DNA of 64,000 nt. Origin: Micromonospora trifolii. GTDB taxonomy: Bacteria; Actinomycetota; Actinomycetes; Mycobacteriales; Micromonosporaceae. The position numbers were made by a program, and so were the translations under genes. The DNA lies in assembly GCF_022229005.1 (NCBI RefSeq), contig NZ_JAKKFD010000023.1, positions 62,001 through 126,000 of the forward strand. The letters are read 5' to 3'. Under the pieces are notes generated by a model. It made no database searches. It saw only the letters and a list, made by a program, of their open reading frames with translations, and had not been told where the DNA came from. Shown here one piece after another: positions 42,586-54,184 of this stretch. Numbering within the stretch: the stretch's first letter is position 1; each line of letters begins with the position of its first letter.

Positions 42586-42653
42586 GCCGCTGCCGCCAGC
42601 TCACCCACGTGGATCGCCGCATGCCAGTACGGCTCATGGCCTGGGACGGTCAT
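42582..42653 (-). CDS. Possible 23-residue ORF coupled to the metallophosphoesterase gene
   Basis: An ATG at 42653 opens a 23-codon ORF (MTVPGHEPYWHAAIHVGEL and four alanines) that ends in an ATGA overlap with the phosphatase gene. A GAGGAGGAG tract lies 8 nt upstream of the start. The longer in-frame reading to 42791 is not supported by a start signal. It may be a real micro-protein, a translational coupler or the remnant of a larger gene. Confidence 0.4.
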   Translation of the reverse strand: MTVPGHEPYWHAAIHVGELAAAA

Positions 42654-42733
42654 GACAGCTCCTCCTCGGTCCGATCCGCGGTCCGGTCCATCAGCACGTT
42701 GCGATCCCCGGGAAGCTGAAAGGTGATCGACAC
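42650..42733 (-). CDS. Possible 27-residue ORF, first of a coupled trio
   Basis: From GTG 42733 (AGGGTG nearby) an ORF reads VSITFQLPGDRNVLMDRTAD and a Glu-rich end, then stops in an ATGA overlap with the 23-codon ORF. Perfect chaining of two tiny ORFs and the phosphatase gene argues against chance, but neither peptide is recognised. Confidence 0.35.
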   Translation of the reverse strand: MSITFQLPGDRNVLMDRTADRTEEELS

Positions 42734-42822
42734 GACCACACCCTAAGCGGCGGTGGTGGTGCGGACATGCCAGGACCTCGCGTTCCCGCATTGCTCGAGG
42801 TGATCGCTGAGACCGGGGTGGC

Positions 42823-43329
42823 TCAGGGGGCGTAGACCAGGTCCATCGTGTCGGTGTGGCCGGACCAGCGCAGGTCGAGGCGCCAGCAACCGGCCTGCGG
42901 CAGGTCGATGATCGACGGACCGGGTCCGCCGGCGACCTCCCGGATCACCCGGGTGTCGGTGCCGTCCCGGCGCGCGGTGATCACCAGGGTTGCCGGTGCC
43001 GTCGGGTCGGGCGAGGTCGTGGCGGCGCGGGCCACCCAGAGGATCTTGTTGTTCGACCCGTCCGTCCGGACCTGCCGCAGGGGATGGGCGAACAGCACCG
43101 CCACGATGTCACCCTTCGCGCCGAAGACGTGCGGAACGCGCGCGTCCCCGCTGAACCCGGCGTCCGCCCAGTCGGGCAGCGATCCCGTCTCGACCCGCGC
43201 CGCGCAGGCGGTCGCGGCGCTCGCTGTGGTGGCCGAACCCGCCGTCGGCGCCGCGCCGCTGGTCGTGGGCGTGCACCCCGCCAGCAGGACCACCGAGGAC
43301 GCCAGCATCAACCTGCCCCAGGAACCCAT
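42823..43329 (-). CDS. Hypothetical lipoprotein
   Basis: The 168-residue product begins with LMLASSVVLLAGC, a lipoprotein signal with lipidation at about Cys19, followed by a Thr/Ala/Ser linker. The mature domain has two further cysteines (ATACAARVETG and PQAGCWRLDLRW) that may form a disulfide, and a beta-rich end. ATG 43329 is chosen over 43362 because AAAGGGG lies 4 nt upstream and it gives a proper signal peptide. Function is unknown; it is membrane-attached outside the cell. Confidence 0.75.
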   Translation of the reverse strand: MGSWGRLMLASSVVLLAGCTPTTSGAAPTAGSATTASAATACAARVETGSLPDWADAGFSGDARVPHVFGAKGDIVAVLFAHPLRQVRTDGSNNKILWVARAATTSPDPTAPATLVITARRDGTDTRVIREVAGGPGPSIIDLPQAGCWRLDLRWSGHTDTMDLVYAP

Positions 43330-43469
43330 CTCGCCCCTTTCCGGTACGCGCCGAGGACTCATCGCACCTTTCCGACACCGCCCAGGCCCGCAGGGTTCCT
43401 AGTGACCGGGAATGTCCACCCGGCTGGCGGGGCCAGAGGGGAATCACGGGCGCATGTGAGGATGCCTAC

Positions 43470-44165
43470 GTGGAACAGACACTGGGTCGGCAGGCGGCCT
43501 CGGACGCGGTCAGCGACCAGGGATGGCGGTATCTGCTGGGCGCGTTGCGTACGTCGGTCCGTGTCGGCTCACTGGTCCAGGCAACCGAGGTGGCGGCGCG
43601 TGTGGTGGCGCTGTGCGGTAGCGACGCCGATGGCCACCTACGCGCTGATATCCGGCCAGACCGGGTCGTCTTGACCCTGCAGTCGGTGGATCAGGCGGCG
43701 CTCACCGCTTGCGATATCGACCTTGCGCGTCGGCTTTCCGCCGCCATGCGGGACGTCGGGCTACGGACCGAGCCGGAGGTTGGTACGGGAGCGCCGCGGT
43801 CGGTCCAGCTCGTGGAGATCGCTGTGGACGCGCTCGACATCGCAGCGGTCCGGCCGTTCTGGAAGGCCGTGCTGGGCTACACGGACGAGGCGGGAGCCGA
43901 CGGTCCCAAGGATCCGATCGTCGACCCGGTCGGGCAGGGTCCGGCGATGTGGTTTCAGCAGATGGATCAGCCACGCCCGGACCGGAATCGCGTCCACTTC
44001 GACATCTGTGTCCCGCACGACGAGGCACCACGGCGGATCGAAGCCGCCCTGACGGCCGGTGGCCGACTCGTATCCGCGGCCCATGCTCCCGCCTTCTGGG
44101 TTCTCGCTGATATCGAGGGCAACGAGGCTTGTGTGACGACCTGGCAGGGCCGAGACGACTCGTAG
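43470..44165 (+). CDS. Pterin dehydratase-like domain fused to VOC/glyoxalase domain
   Basis: The 231-residue product has an N-terminal region (residues about 20-100: WRYLLGALRTSVRVGS, ADIRPDRVVLTL, CDIDLARRLSAAMRDVGL) resembling pterin-4a-carbinolamine dehydratase folds. A C-terminal glyoxalase-like VOC domain follows (VEIAVDALDIAAVRPFWKAVLGY, RNRVHFDICVPHDEA, DIEGNEACVTTW). This pairing is known among actinobacterial VOC proteins of unknown substrate. GTG 43470 is the only plausible start. Confidence 0.75.
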   Translation: MEQTLGRQAASDAVSDQGWRYLLGALRTSVRVGSLVQATEVAARVVALCGSDADGHLRADIRPDRVVLTLQSVDQAALTACDIDLARRLSAAMRDVGLRTEPEVGTGAPRSVQLVEIAVDALDIAAVRPFWKAVLGYTDEAGADGPKDPIVDPVGQGPAMWFQQMDQPRPDRNRVHFDICVPHDEAPRRIEAALTAGGRLVSAAHAPAFWVLADIEGNEACVTTWQGRDDS

Positions 44166-44266
44166 ACCGGGCTGACCGGCCAGGAACTACTGCTGCCCTG
44201 AGGCGTAACGCGTTCGTCCGACAAATTCGCTGTCCGGTGGCCGGAGCGTAGTGATACACAACCGAA

Positions 44267-45043
44267 GTGCAGAACATTGTGGATTTCCCCGAGGTCCTAC
44301 GGCTGATCGACGACCGCTCGGCCGCGTTCCGTGCCGCGATCGCGTCCGCCCCCGACCTTGACGTCCAGGTCCCGACCTGCCCGGACTGGACGCTGCGCGA
44401 ACTGGCGCAGCACCTCGGCGACGGCCGCCGCCGCCAGGCCGCCATCATCGCGGCGGGCCCGGACGCTGAGCCCCCGGCGAGGACGGACCCGAAGGGCGCC
44501 CTGACCGCGCCCCGCGACCGCGAAGCCCTGGACGCCTGGCTCGCCGAGTCGACCGCGCTCATGCTCGACGCGATGCGCGAGGCCGGTTCGGACCGCGGCT
44601 GCTGGACCTGGTGGGGGCGCTCGCAGGCCCCGCAGACCAGCGGAGCCGTGGCCCGACACCAGATCCAGGAGTTGGCGGTCCACACCTACGACGCCCAGCT
44701 CACCCAGGGGGCCGCACAGCCGCTGCCGACGGACGTCGCGGTCGAGGGCGTCGACGAGTTCCTGACGACCGTCGCGGCGACGACAGTCCCCTGGCCGTTC
44801 AAGCCGGCGACCATCGACCTGCACACGATCGAAGGCCGCTCCTGGCGCCTGACCCTCAACGCCGACGGCGTCCGCTGCGACGACCTGGCCGCCGACGCGG
44901 AGCCAGGCGACATGGCGATGCGAGGCGCAGCGAGCGAGATGGTCCTCTACTTCTACCAGCGAGTCCCGCTCGACGGCCTGGAGACCACCGGCGACATCCA
45001 GCCGATGGAGCAGCTCGCGGAATGGGACCCGAACGCGTACTAG
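44267..45043 (+). CDS. Maleylpyruvate isomerase family mycothiol-dependent protein
   Basis: The 258-residue product has the DinB-like N-terminal helix bundle: VPTCPDWTLRELAQHLGDGRRRQ supplies one metal-site His and ARHQIQELAVHTYDAQL the others, as in mycothiol-dependent maleylpyruvate isomerases. The C-terminal half is an MDMPI-type domain ending in PMEQLAEWDPNAY. The start GTG 44267 has no ribosome-binding site; a -10-like GATACA about 12 nt upstream suggests a leaderless message. The last four bases overlap the convergent anti-sigma gene. Confidence 0.82.
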   Translation: MQNIVDFPEVLRLIDDRSAAFRAAIASAPDLDVQVPTCPDWTLRELAQHLGDGRRRQAAIIAAGPDAEPPARTDPKGALTAPRDREALDAWLAESTALMLDAMREAGSDRGCWTWWGRSQAPQTSGAVARHQIQELAVHTYDAQLTQGAAQPLPTDVAVEGVDEFLTTVAATTVPWPFKPATIDLHTIEGRSWRLTLNADGVRCDDLAADAEPGDMAMRGAASEMVLYFYQRVPLDGLETTGDIQPMEQLAEWDPNAY

Positions 45044-45765
45044 CCCAGTGAGCGCGCGATCTCGATCGCCTCGGCCTTGGTGAGGCTGCCCTCCAGCCGG
45101 TAGCTCACGTCGTTGTCCTGCCAGATCAGGGTCGAGCCGGCAAGCCGGGCGGTCTCCCTGCGGATCTCGCCCGCCCGGTCCACGTAGGACAACGCGTGTG
45201 GGCCGTCGACCCAGACGGCGAAGTCCCCGTTGACCTGGACCCAGTTCGCGCCCGGCGGGGTGACCTCCTTGTGGAAGGCCAGGTCGAGGTGACCGTCGAA
45301 CGCGTCGACGCGCAGCGCGCCCCCGTCGTAGAGCAGCGTCGCCACCCGGTACCGGCCCGTGGCGTCCGGGTCGGCGACCAGCACCTGCTCCGGCGGGCCC
45401 AGCATCGCCGGCAGGCGGATCGGAAACCGCACCGCCCGTTGCGCCTCGTCCAGGACGACGGCCCGCTGCCCGGGCAACGGCGCCGCGGTGCCGCCGGGCG
45501 GCGTCGGCGTCGGGGCGGTTGAGGTGGCGATGCTGACCCCGGCGAAGCGCAGCAGCCCTGTGACGACGTCGGCGATGGCGGCCCGCGTCGGCGGCAACAC
45601 CGCCACCAGCAGGGTGACGAGCGCCACCGCGGCGAGCGACCGCCACCGGCGCCGCCGGGGCGCCGGCGTGCCGAGTCGTACGCGGACCCGGGCGGTCACG
45701 TCGGGCGGATCGGGGGTGTCCAGCCAGGCGGACAGGTCGCGCAGTTCCCGTTCGAGGTCACCCAT
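45040..45765 (-). CDS. Membrane anti-sigma-like protein paired with the ECF sigma factor
   Basis: The 241-residue product starts at ATG 45765 (GGAGG 6 nt upstream; the GTG 15 nt earlier lacks one). A short N-terminal cytoplasmic part (LERELRDLSAWLDTPDPPDV) precedes a membrane helix (WRSLAAVALVTLLVAVLPP) and an extracytoplasmic domain similar to DUF4367 (WVQVNGDFAVWVDGP, SLTKAEAIEIARSLG). It overlaps the sigma gene by 8 nt. It lacks the HxxxCxxC zinc motif of ZAS anti-sigma factors, so sigma binding through its short N-terminus is an inference. Confidence 0.75.
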   Translation of the reverse strand: MGDLERELRDLSAWLDTPDPPDVTARVRVRLGTPAPRRRRWRSLAAVALVTLLVAVLPPTRAAIADVVTGLLRFAGVSIATSTAPTPTPPGGTAAPLPGQRAVVLDEAQRAVRFPIRLPAMLGPPEQVLVADPDATGRYRVATLLYDGGALRVDAFDGHLDLAFHKEVTPPGANWVQVNGDFAVWVDGPHALSYVDRAGEIRRETARLAGSTLIWQDNDVSYRLEGSLTKAEAIEIARSLG

Positions 45766-46339
45766 GCCGGACCTCCGCACTGTCGAGCAGGCCGCGAAGC
45801 TTCGCCAACGCCCGGGACGTGCGCGACTTCACAGTGCCCCGGGGCCAGCCCAGAGCCGACACCGTCTCCTCCTCGGTGAGATCGAGAAAGAACCGGCAGA
45901 CGATCACCTCGCGGTCCCGTACCGGCAGTTGCCGTAGCGCCTGCACCAGCGACGCCCGACGCTCCCCGGCGAGGACCGCGCCGACCGCGTCGTCCTCGGC
46001 GACCTCGGACGTCGGGTCCGCTGCCGCGGCCCGCAGGACGAGCCCGTCGCGCCGACCCCGGGAGCGGTGCAGGTTGCGGGTCTCGTTGGCGACGATCGCG
46101 AGCAGCCACGACCGGAAGGACGCGTCGCCCCGGTAACGGGACAGCTTCCGGTACGCCTTCACAAACGCCTCCTGGATGACGTCCTCGGAGTCCGAGCCGG
46201 CGCCGAGCAGCACCGCGGTCCGGTACGCGGATGCGGTGTGCCGGGCGACCAGGAGGTTGTACGCCTCCAGGTCACCTGCCCGAGCGCGGGTGACGAGTGC
46301 CTCGTCGTCCAGGGGAGCCTCCGTTCGGATCACACTCAT
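45758..46339 (-). CDS. ECF RNA polymerase sigma factor
   Basis: The 193-residue product has region 2 (ARAGDLEAYNLLVARHTASAYR, SEDVIQEAFVKAYRKLSRYRG, FRSWLLAIVANETRNLHR) and region 4 (LPVRDREVIVCRFFLDLTEEETVSALGWPRGTVKSRTSRAL). The regions are joined by an acidic linker. ATG 46339 is the likely start; GTG 46351 is also in frame. It directs RNA polymerase to stress or envelope promoters and is coupled to the membrane protein gene downstream. Confidence 0.92.
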   Translation of the reverse strand: MSVIRTEAPLDDEALVTRARAGDLEAYNLLVARHTASAYRTAVLLGAGSDSEDVIQEAFVKAYRKLSRYRGDASFRSWLLAIVANETRNLHRSRGRRDGLVLRAAAADPTSEVAEDDAVGAVLAGERRASLVQALRQLPVRDREVIVCRFFLDLTEEETVSALGWPRGTVKSRTSRALAKLRGLLDSAEVRHG

Positions 46340-46465
46340 GACACCGCCCACCCGCCACGGGTTCCACAGGGATCCCGACGCGGGTCAGCTCTCTCCCATC
46401 CGGCGTGCAGCGTATTGCCAGGAACCGGTGCTGCACTGGAGGGGCGTCGACGAGAGGGGCGGGGC

Positions 46466-46801
46466 ATGAGCTGGTTCAATCGGCGGTCACGGGGTGCCGA
46501 GGCGACCCCGACGAAGCTGGACCGGGAGGCGACCCGCGACGACCTCGCGGCGCTGGAGGCGTTCATCGCCACCCGACGCGGGGTGGAGTTCTACCTGGAG
46601 CCGGAGACGACCGCGACGGACACCACAGTGGTGGCGATCGCCCACGACGGCGAGTGGATCCGCCGCCGTACCGGAACGCCCCGCGCGGCCGGGGCCATCG
46701 CCCGCAAGCACGCGGTGCCGCTGTACGAGGCGGCGCGCACCGGCTACCCGGAGCGGATGCGAACCTGGAGCCGAGCCCACCCGGAACGCCACGCCCGCTG
46801 A
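46466..46801 (+). CDS. Hypothetical small cytoplasmic protein
   Basis: The 111-residue product begins MSWFNRRSRG and includes LAALEAFIATRRGVEFYLEPETTATDTTVVAIAHDGEW, a pattern repeated in actinomycete proteins of unknown function. Charged and basic at the C-terminus, with no signal peptide. GAGGGGCGGGG lies just upstream of ATG 46466. It is divergent from the sigma factor gene. Confidence 0.75.
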   Translation: MSWFNRRSRGAEATPTKLDREATRDDLAALEAFIATRRGVEFYLEPETTATDTTVVAIAHDGEWIRRRTGTPRAAGAIARKHAVPLYEAARTGYPERMRTWSRAHPERHAR

Positions 46802-46868
46802 TCGGAGCGTCGACCGGTGTCGGTTGTCGCGCGTGGCGTGTTTGGTCCCGGGCGTGTGTCGTCCGGCG

Positions 46869-46976
46869 CCTTCGGAGCTGAATCGTTGACGGCATCGCCG
46901 TACGTCCGGACCGGAAGCCGAGGAGCGGGCCGGAAGCCGAGGCGGCTGAATCGTCTACGACATCAGCTCCAAAGGG
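46869..46976. repeat. Paired intergenic repeat element, copy B
   Basis: The element has the same plan as copy A: an outer inverted pair (CCTTCGGAGCTGA at 46869, TCAGCTCCAAAGGG ending at 46976) and two 18-bp units, TGAATCGTTGACGGCATC (46879-46896) and TGAATCGTCTACGACATC (46947-46964). The units are 50 bp apart here because a segment with two CCGGAAGCCGAGG copies (46911, 46931) lies between them. Confidence 0.78.
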
Positions 46977-47129
46977 TCCGCGTGACCAGTCCGCCCCCTG
47001 GCCCGGGGCCAGTCCGCGAGGCCGATCAACCAGTTCTCCCAGCCCGCCATCGCGGCGAGAGGCAACCCCCGTGCGCCGATATCTCCGCAGGTCAATGTGG
47101 TGAGCGTGGCCGTGTGGCGGTGGGGTCCG

Positions 47130-47325
47130 CGTTGACCGGCGGCGCGGCGGTGTGGCAGCATTCGCGGCCTGACGGCAGTGAAGGAAGTCGGTGCGAATCC
47201 GACGCGGTCCCGCCACTGTCACCGGGGAGCGATCCCCCCTCGTGAGTCACGGCCGTGTGTCTGCGGTTGGAAGGCCGGGGGAGAGCGTCGATCCGGAAGC
47301 CAGGATACTTCGGCCGTCGGGATGT
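47130..47325 (+). promoter_or_regulatory. Cobalamin riboswitch of the corrin operon
   Basis: The B12-box region GACGCGGTCCCGCCACTGT (47200-47218) is preceded by GGAAGTCGGTGCGAATCC (47182-47199), with GAAGCCAGGATAC at 47295-47307 in the 3' domain; these are the conserved cobalamin aptamer blocks. It lies about 265 bp upstream of cobN. When adenosylcobalamin or a related corrinoid is plentiful the riboswitch should lower expression of the operon. The boundaries are approximate. Confidence 0.93.
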
Positions 47326-47357
47326 ACCCCAGGGCGTGGACACCCGAGGAGGACCCG

Positions 47358-47447
47358 ATGACGCACGGCGTCTCATTCATCGACAATCATCGTCGTATTG
47401 CGCTCCAGGCAGCGCGCTCCCAGGACACCGGCCACCGGCACCGCTGA
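47358..47447 (+). CDS. 29-codon leader ORF between riboswitch and cobN
   Basis: ATG 47358 follows GAGGAGGA with 4-nt spacing, a stronger site than that of cobN. The peptide reads MTHGVSFIDNHRRIALQAAR then a His/Arg-rich end, and stops at TGA 47445. No family is recognised. Its place between aptamer and cobN suggests that the riboswitch controls this ribosome-binding site first and couples it to cobN. Confidence 0.5.
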   Translation: MTHGVSFIDNHRRIALQAARSQDTGHRHR

Positions 47448-47472
47448 GCTGATCGCCCGGCGCTGATCGGCC

Positions 47473-47488
47473 CCGACGCCTGCGTCGG
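47473..47488 (+). other. 7-bp hairpin in the cobN leader
   Basis: CCGACGC (47473-47479) and GCGTCGG (47482-47488) form a tight stem with a 2-nt loop, shortly after the leader ORF stop. It may be a pause or attenuator structure; no U-tract follows. Confidence 0.45.
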
Positions 47489-47590
47489 TGCGCCGTTCGC
47501 GCGAGCCGTCGTACCGGCTGACGCCGCACCCACCCGCATCGCCCCGGTTGCCCCCGCGAGGGCCCAGGGCGTCACTTTCCGGAGCCTGCC

Positions 47591-51255
<3,665 letters not shown>

Positions 51256-51259
<4 letters not shown>

Positions 51260-53484
51260 CCGTGACCTACCCGTTCAGTGCGGTGCTCGGCATGGCCGAC
51301 ATGCGGTTGGCGTTGCTGCTCAACGCGGTCTCCCCGGCGATCGGCGGGGTGCTGGTCCGGGGTGAGAAGGGGACCGCCAAGTCCACCGCCGTGCGGGCTC
51401 TCGCCGCGCTGCTGCCTCCGGTGCGGCGGGTGGCGGGCTGCCGTTTCGGCTGTGACCCGGCCGAGCCCGACCCGGCCTGCCCGGACGGCCCGCACCCGAC
51501 CGGCTCCGCCGCCGAGACCCGTCCGGCCCGTCTCGTCGAGCTGCCGGTGGGCGCCGCCGAGGACCGGGTGGTCGGCGCACTGGACCTGGAGAAGGCGATC
51601 GGTGAGGGGGTACGCGCCTTCGAGCCGGGCCTGCTCGCCGCCGCGCACCGGGGCGTGCTCTACGTCGACGAGGTCAACCTGCTGCACGACCACCTCGTCG
51701 ACCTGCTGCTCGACGCTGCGGCGATGGGCCGCAGCCACGTCGAGCGGGAGGGCGTCTCGGTCAGCCACGCGGCCCGGTTCCTGCTGGTGGGCACGATGAA
51801 CCCGGAGGAGGGGGAGTTGCGTCCGCAGCTGCTCGACCGCTTCGGGCTCACAGTGGAGGTGGGCGCCAGCCGCGACCCGGAGATTCGGGTCGAGGTGGTC
51901 CGCCGCCGACTGGCCGCCGACGCGGACCCGGCGGGCTTCGCCGCCCGCTGGGCCGACGCCGACGCGGAGATCGCCAACCAGGTGGCCGCCGCCCGCCGCC
52001 GGCTTCCCGGGGTACGCCTGCCGGACGCCGCGTTGCGGCAGATCGCCGAGGTGTGCGCGGCGTTCGACGTGGACGGGATGCGCGCCGACATCGTCACCGC
52101 CCGGACCGCCCTCGCCCACGCCGCCTGGCTCGGCCGGGACCGGGTCACCATCGACGACGTCCGGGTGGCCGCCCGGCTGGCCCTGCCGCACCGCCGCCGC
52201 CGCGATCCGTTCGACACCCCGGGGCTGGACGAGAAGCGCCTCGACGAGGCGTTGCAGCGCGCCCAGGACGCCCACCCCGACGACCCGGACGACGCCGGGC
52301 CGGACGACCGCGGGCCGGACGACAGTGGCCCGGACGACGCCGGCCCGCAGGGCGGTGGCCCGGCCGGTGGCGGCGGCCCGAACGGGGCCGGCCCGAGTGG
52401 CGGCGGACCGCAGGGCGGCGACGGCGTCGACCACTCTGAGCACGGGTCGACGGAGCACTCTGCGGCGCGGAGCGGCGCTGGCCCCGACGGGCGCACCGAC
52501 GGCCCGGACGGCACCGACGGCTGGCCGCAGCGCCAGCCGGGCGACCGGGGCGACGACGACGGCTGGCCGCAGCACCAGCAGGGCGGCGACGGCCAGAACC
52601 CCCGCCCGCGCGGTGGCCGGCAATCGGCGACCGGTGCCGACGACCCGACCGGCGGCGGGGAGTCCCAGCCGGTGGCCGTACCCAAGGGTGGGCTGAAGGC
52701 GCGGGTGCTCACCGCGCCCGGCCTGGGTGACGGGGTGCCGGGCCGACGGTCGCGGGCCCGCACCGGGCGGGGCCGCACCACCGGCGCCCGGGTGCCGACG
52801 GGTCGGGTGGGCGCGCTGCACCTGCCGGCCACGATCCGCGCCGCCGCGCCGCACCAGGCGGCCCGGGGCCGGGTCACCGGTCCGCTGCGACTGCGCCGCG
52901 ACGACCTGCGCGAGGCGGTTCGTGAGGGGCGCGAGGGCAACCTGGTGCTGTTCGTGGTGGACGCGAGCGGCTCGATGGGCGCCCGACAGCGGATGACCAC
53001 TGTGAAGGACGCGGTGCTCGCCCTGCTCACCGACGCGTACCAGCGGCGGGACAAGGTCGCGGTGATCGCGTTCCGGGGTGGCGGCGCCCGGACCCTGCTC
53101 CCGGCGACCTCGTCGGTGCTGGCCGCCTCGACCCGGCTGGCCGAGCTGCCCACCGGCGGGCGCACGCCGTTGGCCGAGGGGCTGCTCGCCGCCGCTGACC
53201 TGTTGCGGGTGGAGCGCCTGCGCGACCCGAAGCGCCGCCCACTGGTCCTCATCGTCACCGACGGGAGAGCCACCGCCGGTCACCGTCCGCTGGACAGGGC
53301 GGCAGCAGCGGCAGCGGTGCTGGTGGCGACGGGTGCCAACTGCGTGGTCGTCGACTGCGAGTCCGGCCCCGTCCGCCTCAACCTGGCGACCCGCCTGGCC
53401 ACTCAGCTCAATGCGCCCCGAACCCCCCTGGAAGCCCTCACCCACCCCCACTCCCGCGATCTTGCACTTCCTGTCGCGGCATAA
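51256..53484 (+). CDS. AAA+/VWA chelatase subunit (ChlI-ChlD fusion type), partner of CobN
   Basis: The 742-residue product has a Mg-chelatase-type AAA+ domain (Walker [10 protein letters not shown] at 36-44, [10 protein letters not shown] Walker B near 134-142). An acidic Pro/Gly-rich linker of about 140 residues follows, then a VWA domain with the MIDAS motif DASGSMG near 569. It provides the ATP-driven motor for CobN in place of separate CobS and CobT. It overlaps cobN by four bases. The last codons run through the inverted repeat at 53454, giving the C-terminus [10 protein letters not shown], which may vary between strains. Confidence 0.88.
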
Positions 53485-53529
53485 CGGGGCGAAGCACGCA
53501 AATGACCGACAGAAACCGCAAGATCGCGG
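53454..53529. repeat. Inverted repeat across the stop of the chelatase gene
   Basis: Left arm 53454-53475 starts CCGCGATCTTGC and the right arm 53508-53529 ends GCAAGATCGCGG; 12 outer bases pair perfectly and the inner CTGTC/GACAG also matches, around a 32-nt loop. The left arm is inside the coding sequence and the TAA is in the loop. The GATCTTGC hairpin type recurs in many actinomycete genomes. Confidence 0.75.
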
Positions 53530-53572
53530 AAGAGGCGGGCGCGGGAGTGCCCGCGGGACGGGGGACGGGCTG

Positions 53573-54184
53573 ATGCCGCAGGGACAGCCGACTTCGGTGC
53601 CTCTTGACGGGTTGACGACCCGGCAGCGGCGGCACCGGCCACTGTTGATCGTCCATACCGGACAGATGAAGGGGAAGTCGACGGCGGCCTTCGGGCTGGC
53701 GTTGCGGGCCTGGACCGCCGGTCTGCCGGTCGGGGTGTTCCAGTTCGTCAAGAGCGCCAAGTGGCGGGTGGGGGAGGAGAACGCCTTCCGGGCGCTCGGC
53801 GAGGTGCACGAGCGCACCGGCCAGGGCGCGCCGGTGGCCTGGCACAAGATGGGCGAGGGCTGGTCCTGGATCCAGCGCGGCGGCGACGCCGACCACGCCG
53901 CCGACGCCCTGGAGGGCTGGCGGCAGATCCAGCGCGACCTGGCCGCCGAGCGCTACGGGCTGTACGTGCTGGACGAGTTCACCTACCCGATGAAGTGGGG
54001 GTGGGTGGACGTCGACGAGGTGGTCGCCACACTGGCCGACCGCCCCGGCTTCCAACACGTCGTGATCACCGGCCGGGACGCCGACCCGCGCCTGGTCGCC
54101 GCCGCCGACCTGGTCGCCGAGCTGACCAAGGTCAAGCACCCGATGGACGCCGGCCAGAAGGGCCAGAAGGGCATCGAGTGGTGA
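53573..54184 (+). CDS. cobO: Cob(I)yrinic acid a,c-diamide adenosyltransferase
   Basis: The 203-residue product has the P-loop GQMKGKST (residues 30-37) and the CobO core (GLALRAWTAGLPVGVFQFVKS, YGLYVLDEFTYPMKWGWVD, VVITGRDADPRL). It transfers the adenosyl group from ATP to cobalt in corrinoids. ATG 53573 is chosen over upstream starts because the family begins here and the extension would cross the repeat. Its stop overlaps the GTG of cobB. Confidence 0.92.
   Translation: MPQGQPTSVPLDGLTTRQRRHRPLLIVHTGQMKGKSTAAFGLALRAWTAGLPVGVFQFVKSAKWRVGEENAFRALGEVHERTGQGAPVAWHKMGEGWSWIQRGGDADHAADALEGWRQIQRDLAAERYGLYVLDEFTYPMKWGWVDVDEVVATLADRPGFQHVVITGRDADPRLVAAADLVAELTKVKHPMDAGQKGQKGIEW

Larger units (their letters stand above)
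46802..47590. other. Leader region with repeat element, cobalamin riboswitch and leader ORF
   Basis: This stretch before cobN has no full-size gene. It holds repeat copy B (46869-46976), the cobalamin riboswitch (about 47130-47325), a 29-codon ORF (47358-47447) and a 7-bp hairpin (47473-47488). From 47489 to 47590 I see only the cobN leader with GGAG ahead of its GTG. Confidence 0.8.

Noticed and set aside
42654-42791. Longer 69-codon form of the tiny ORF
   Set aside because: It overlaps the 27-codon ORF, lacks a start signal, and its added residues (His/Arg/Ser-rich) look like a shadow frame.
47092-47376. Minus-strand ORF of 94 codons across the riboswitch
   Set aside because: The conserved cobalamin aptamer explains this sequence, and the ORF has no plausible ribosome-binding site or homology-like pattern.
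53482-53572. N-terminal extension of CobO through the inverted repeat
   Set aside because: The CobO family begins near ATG 53573, and the upstream frame runs through the VWA gene and the repeat element.
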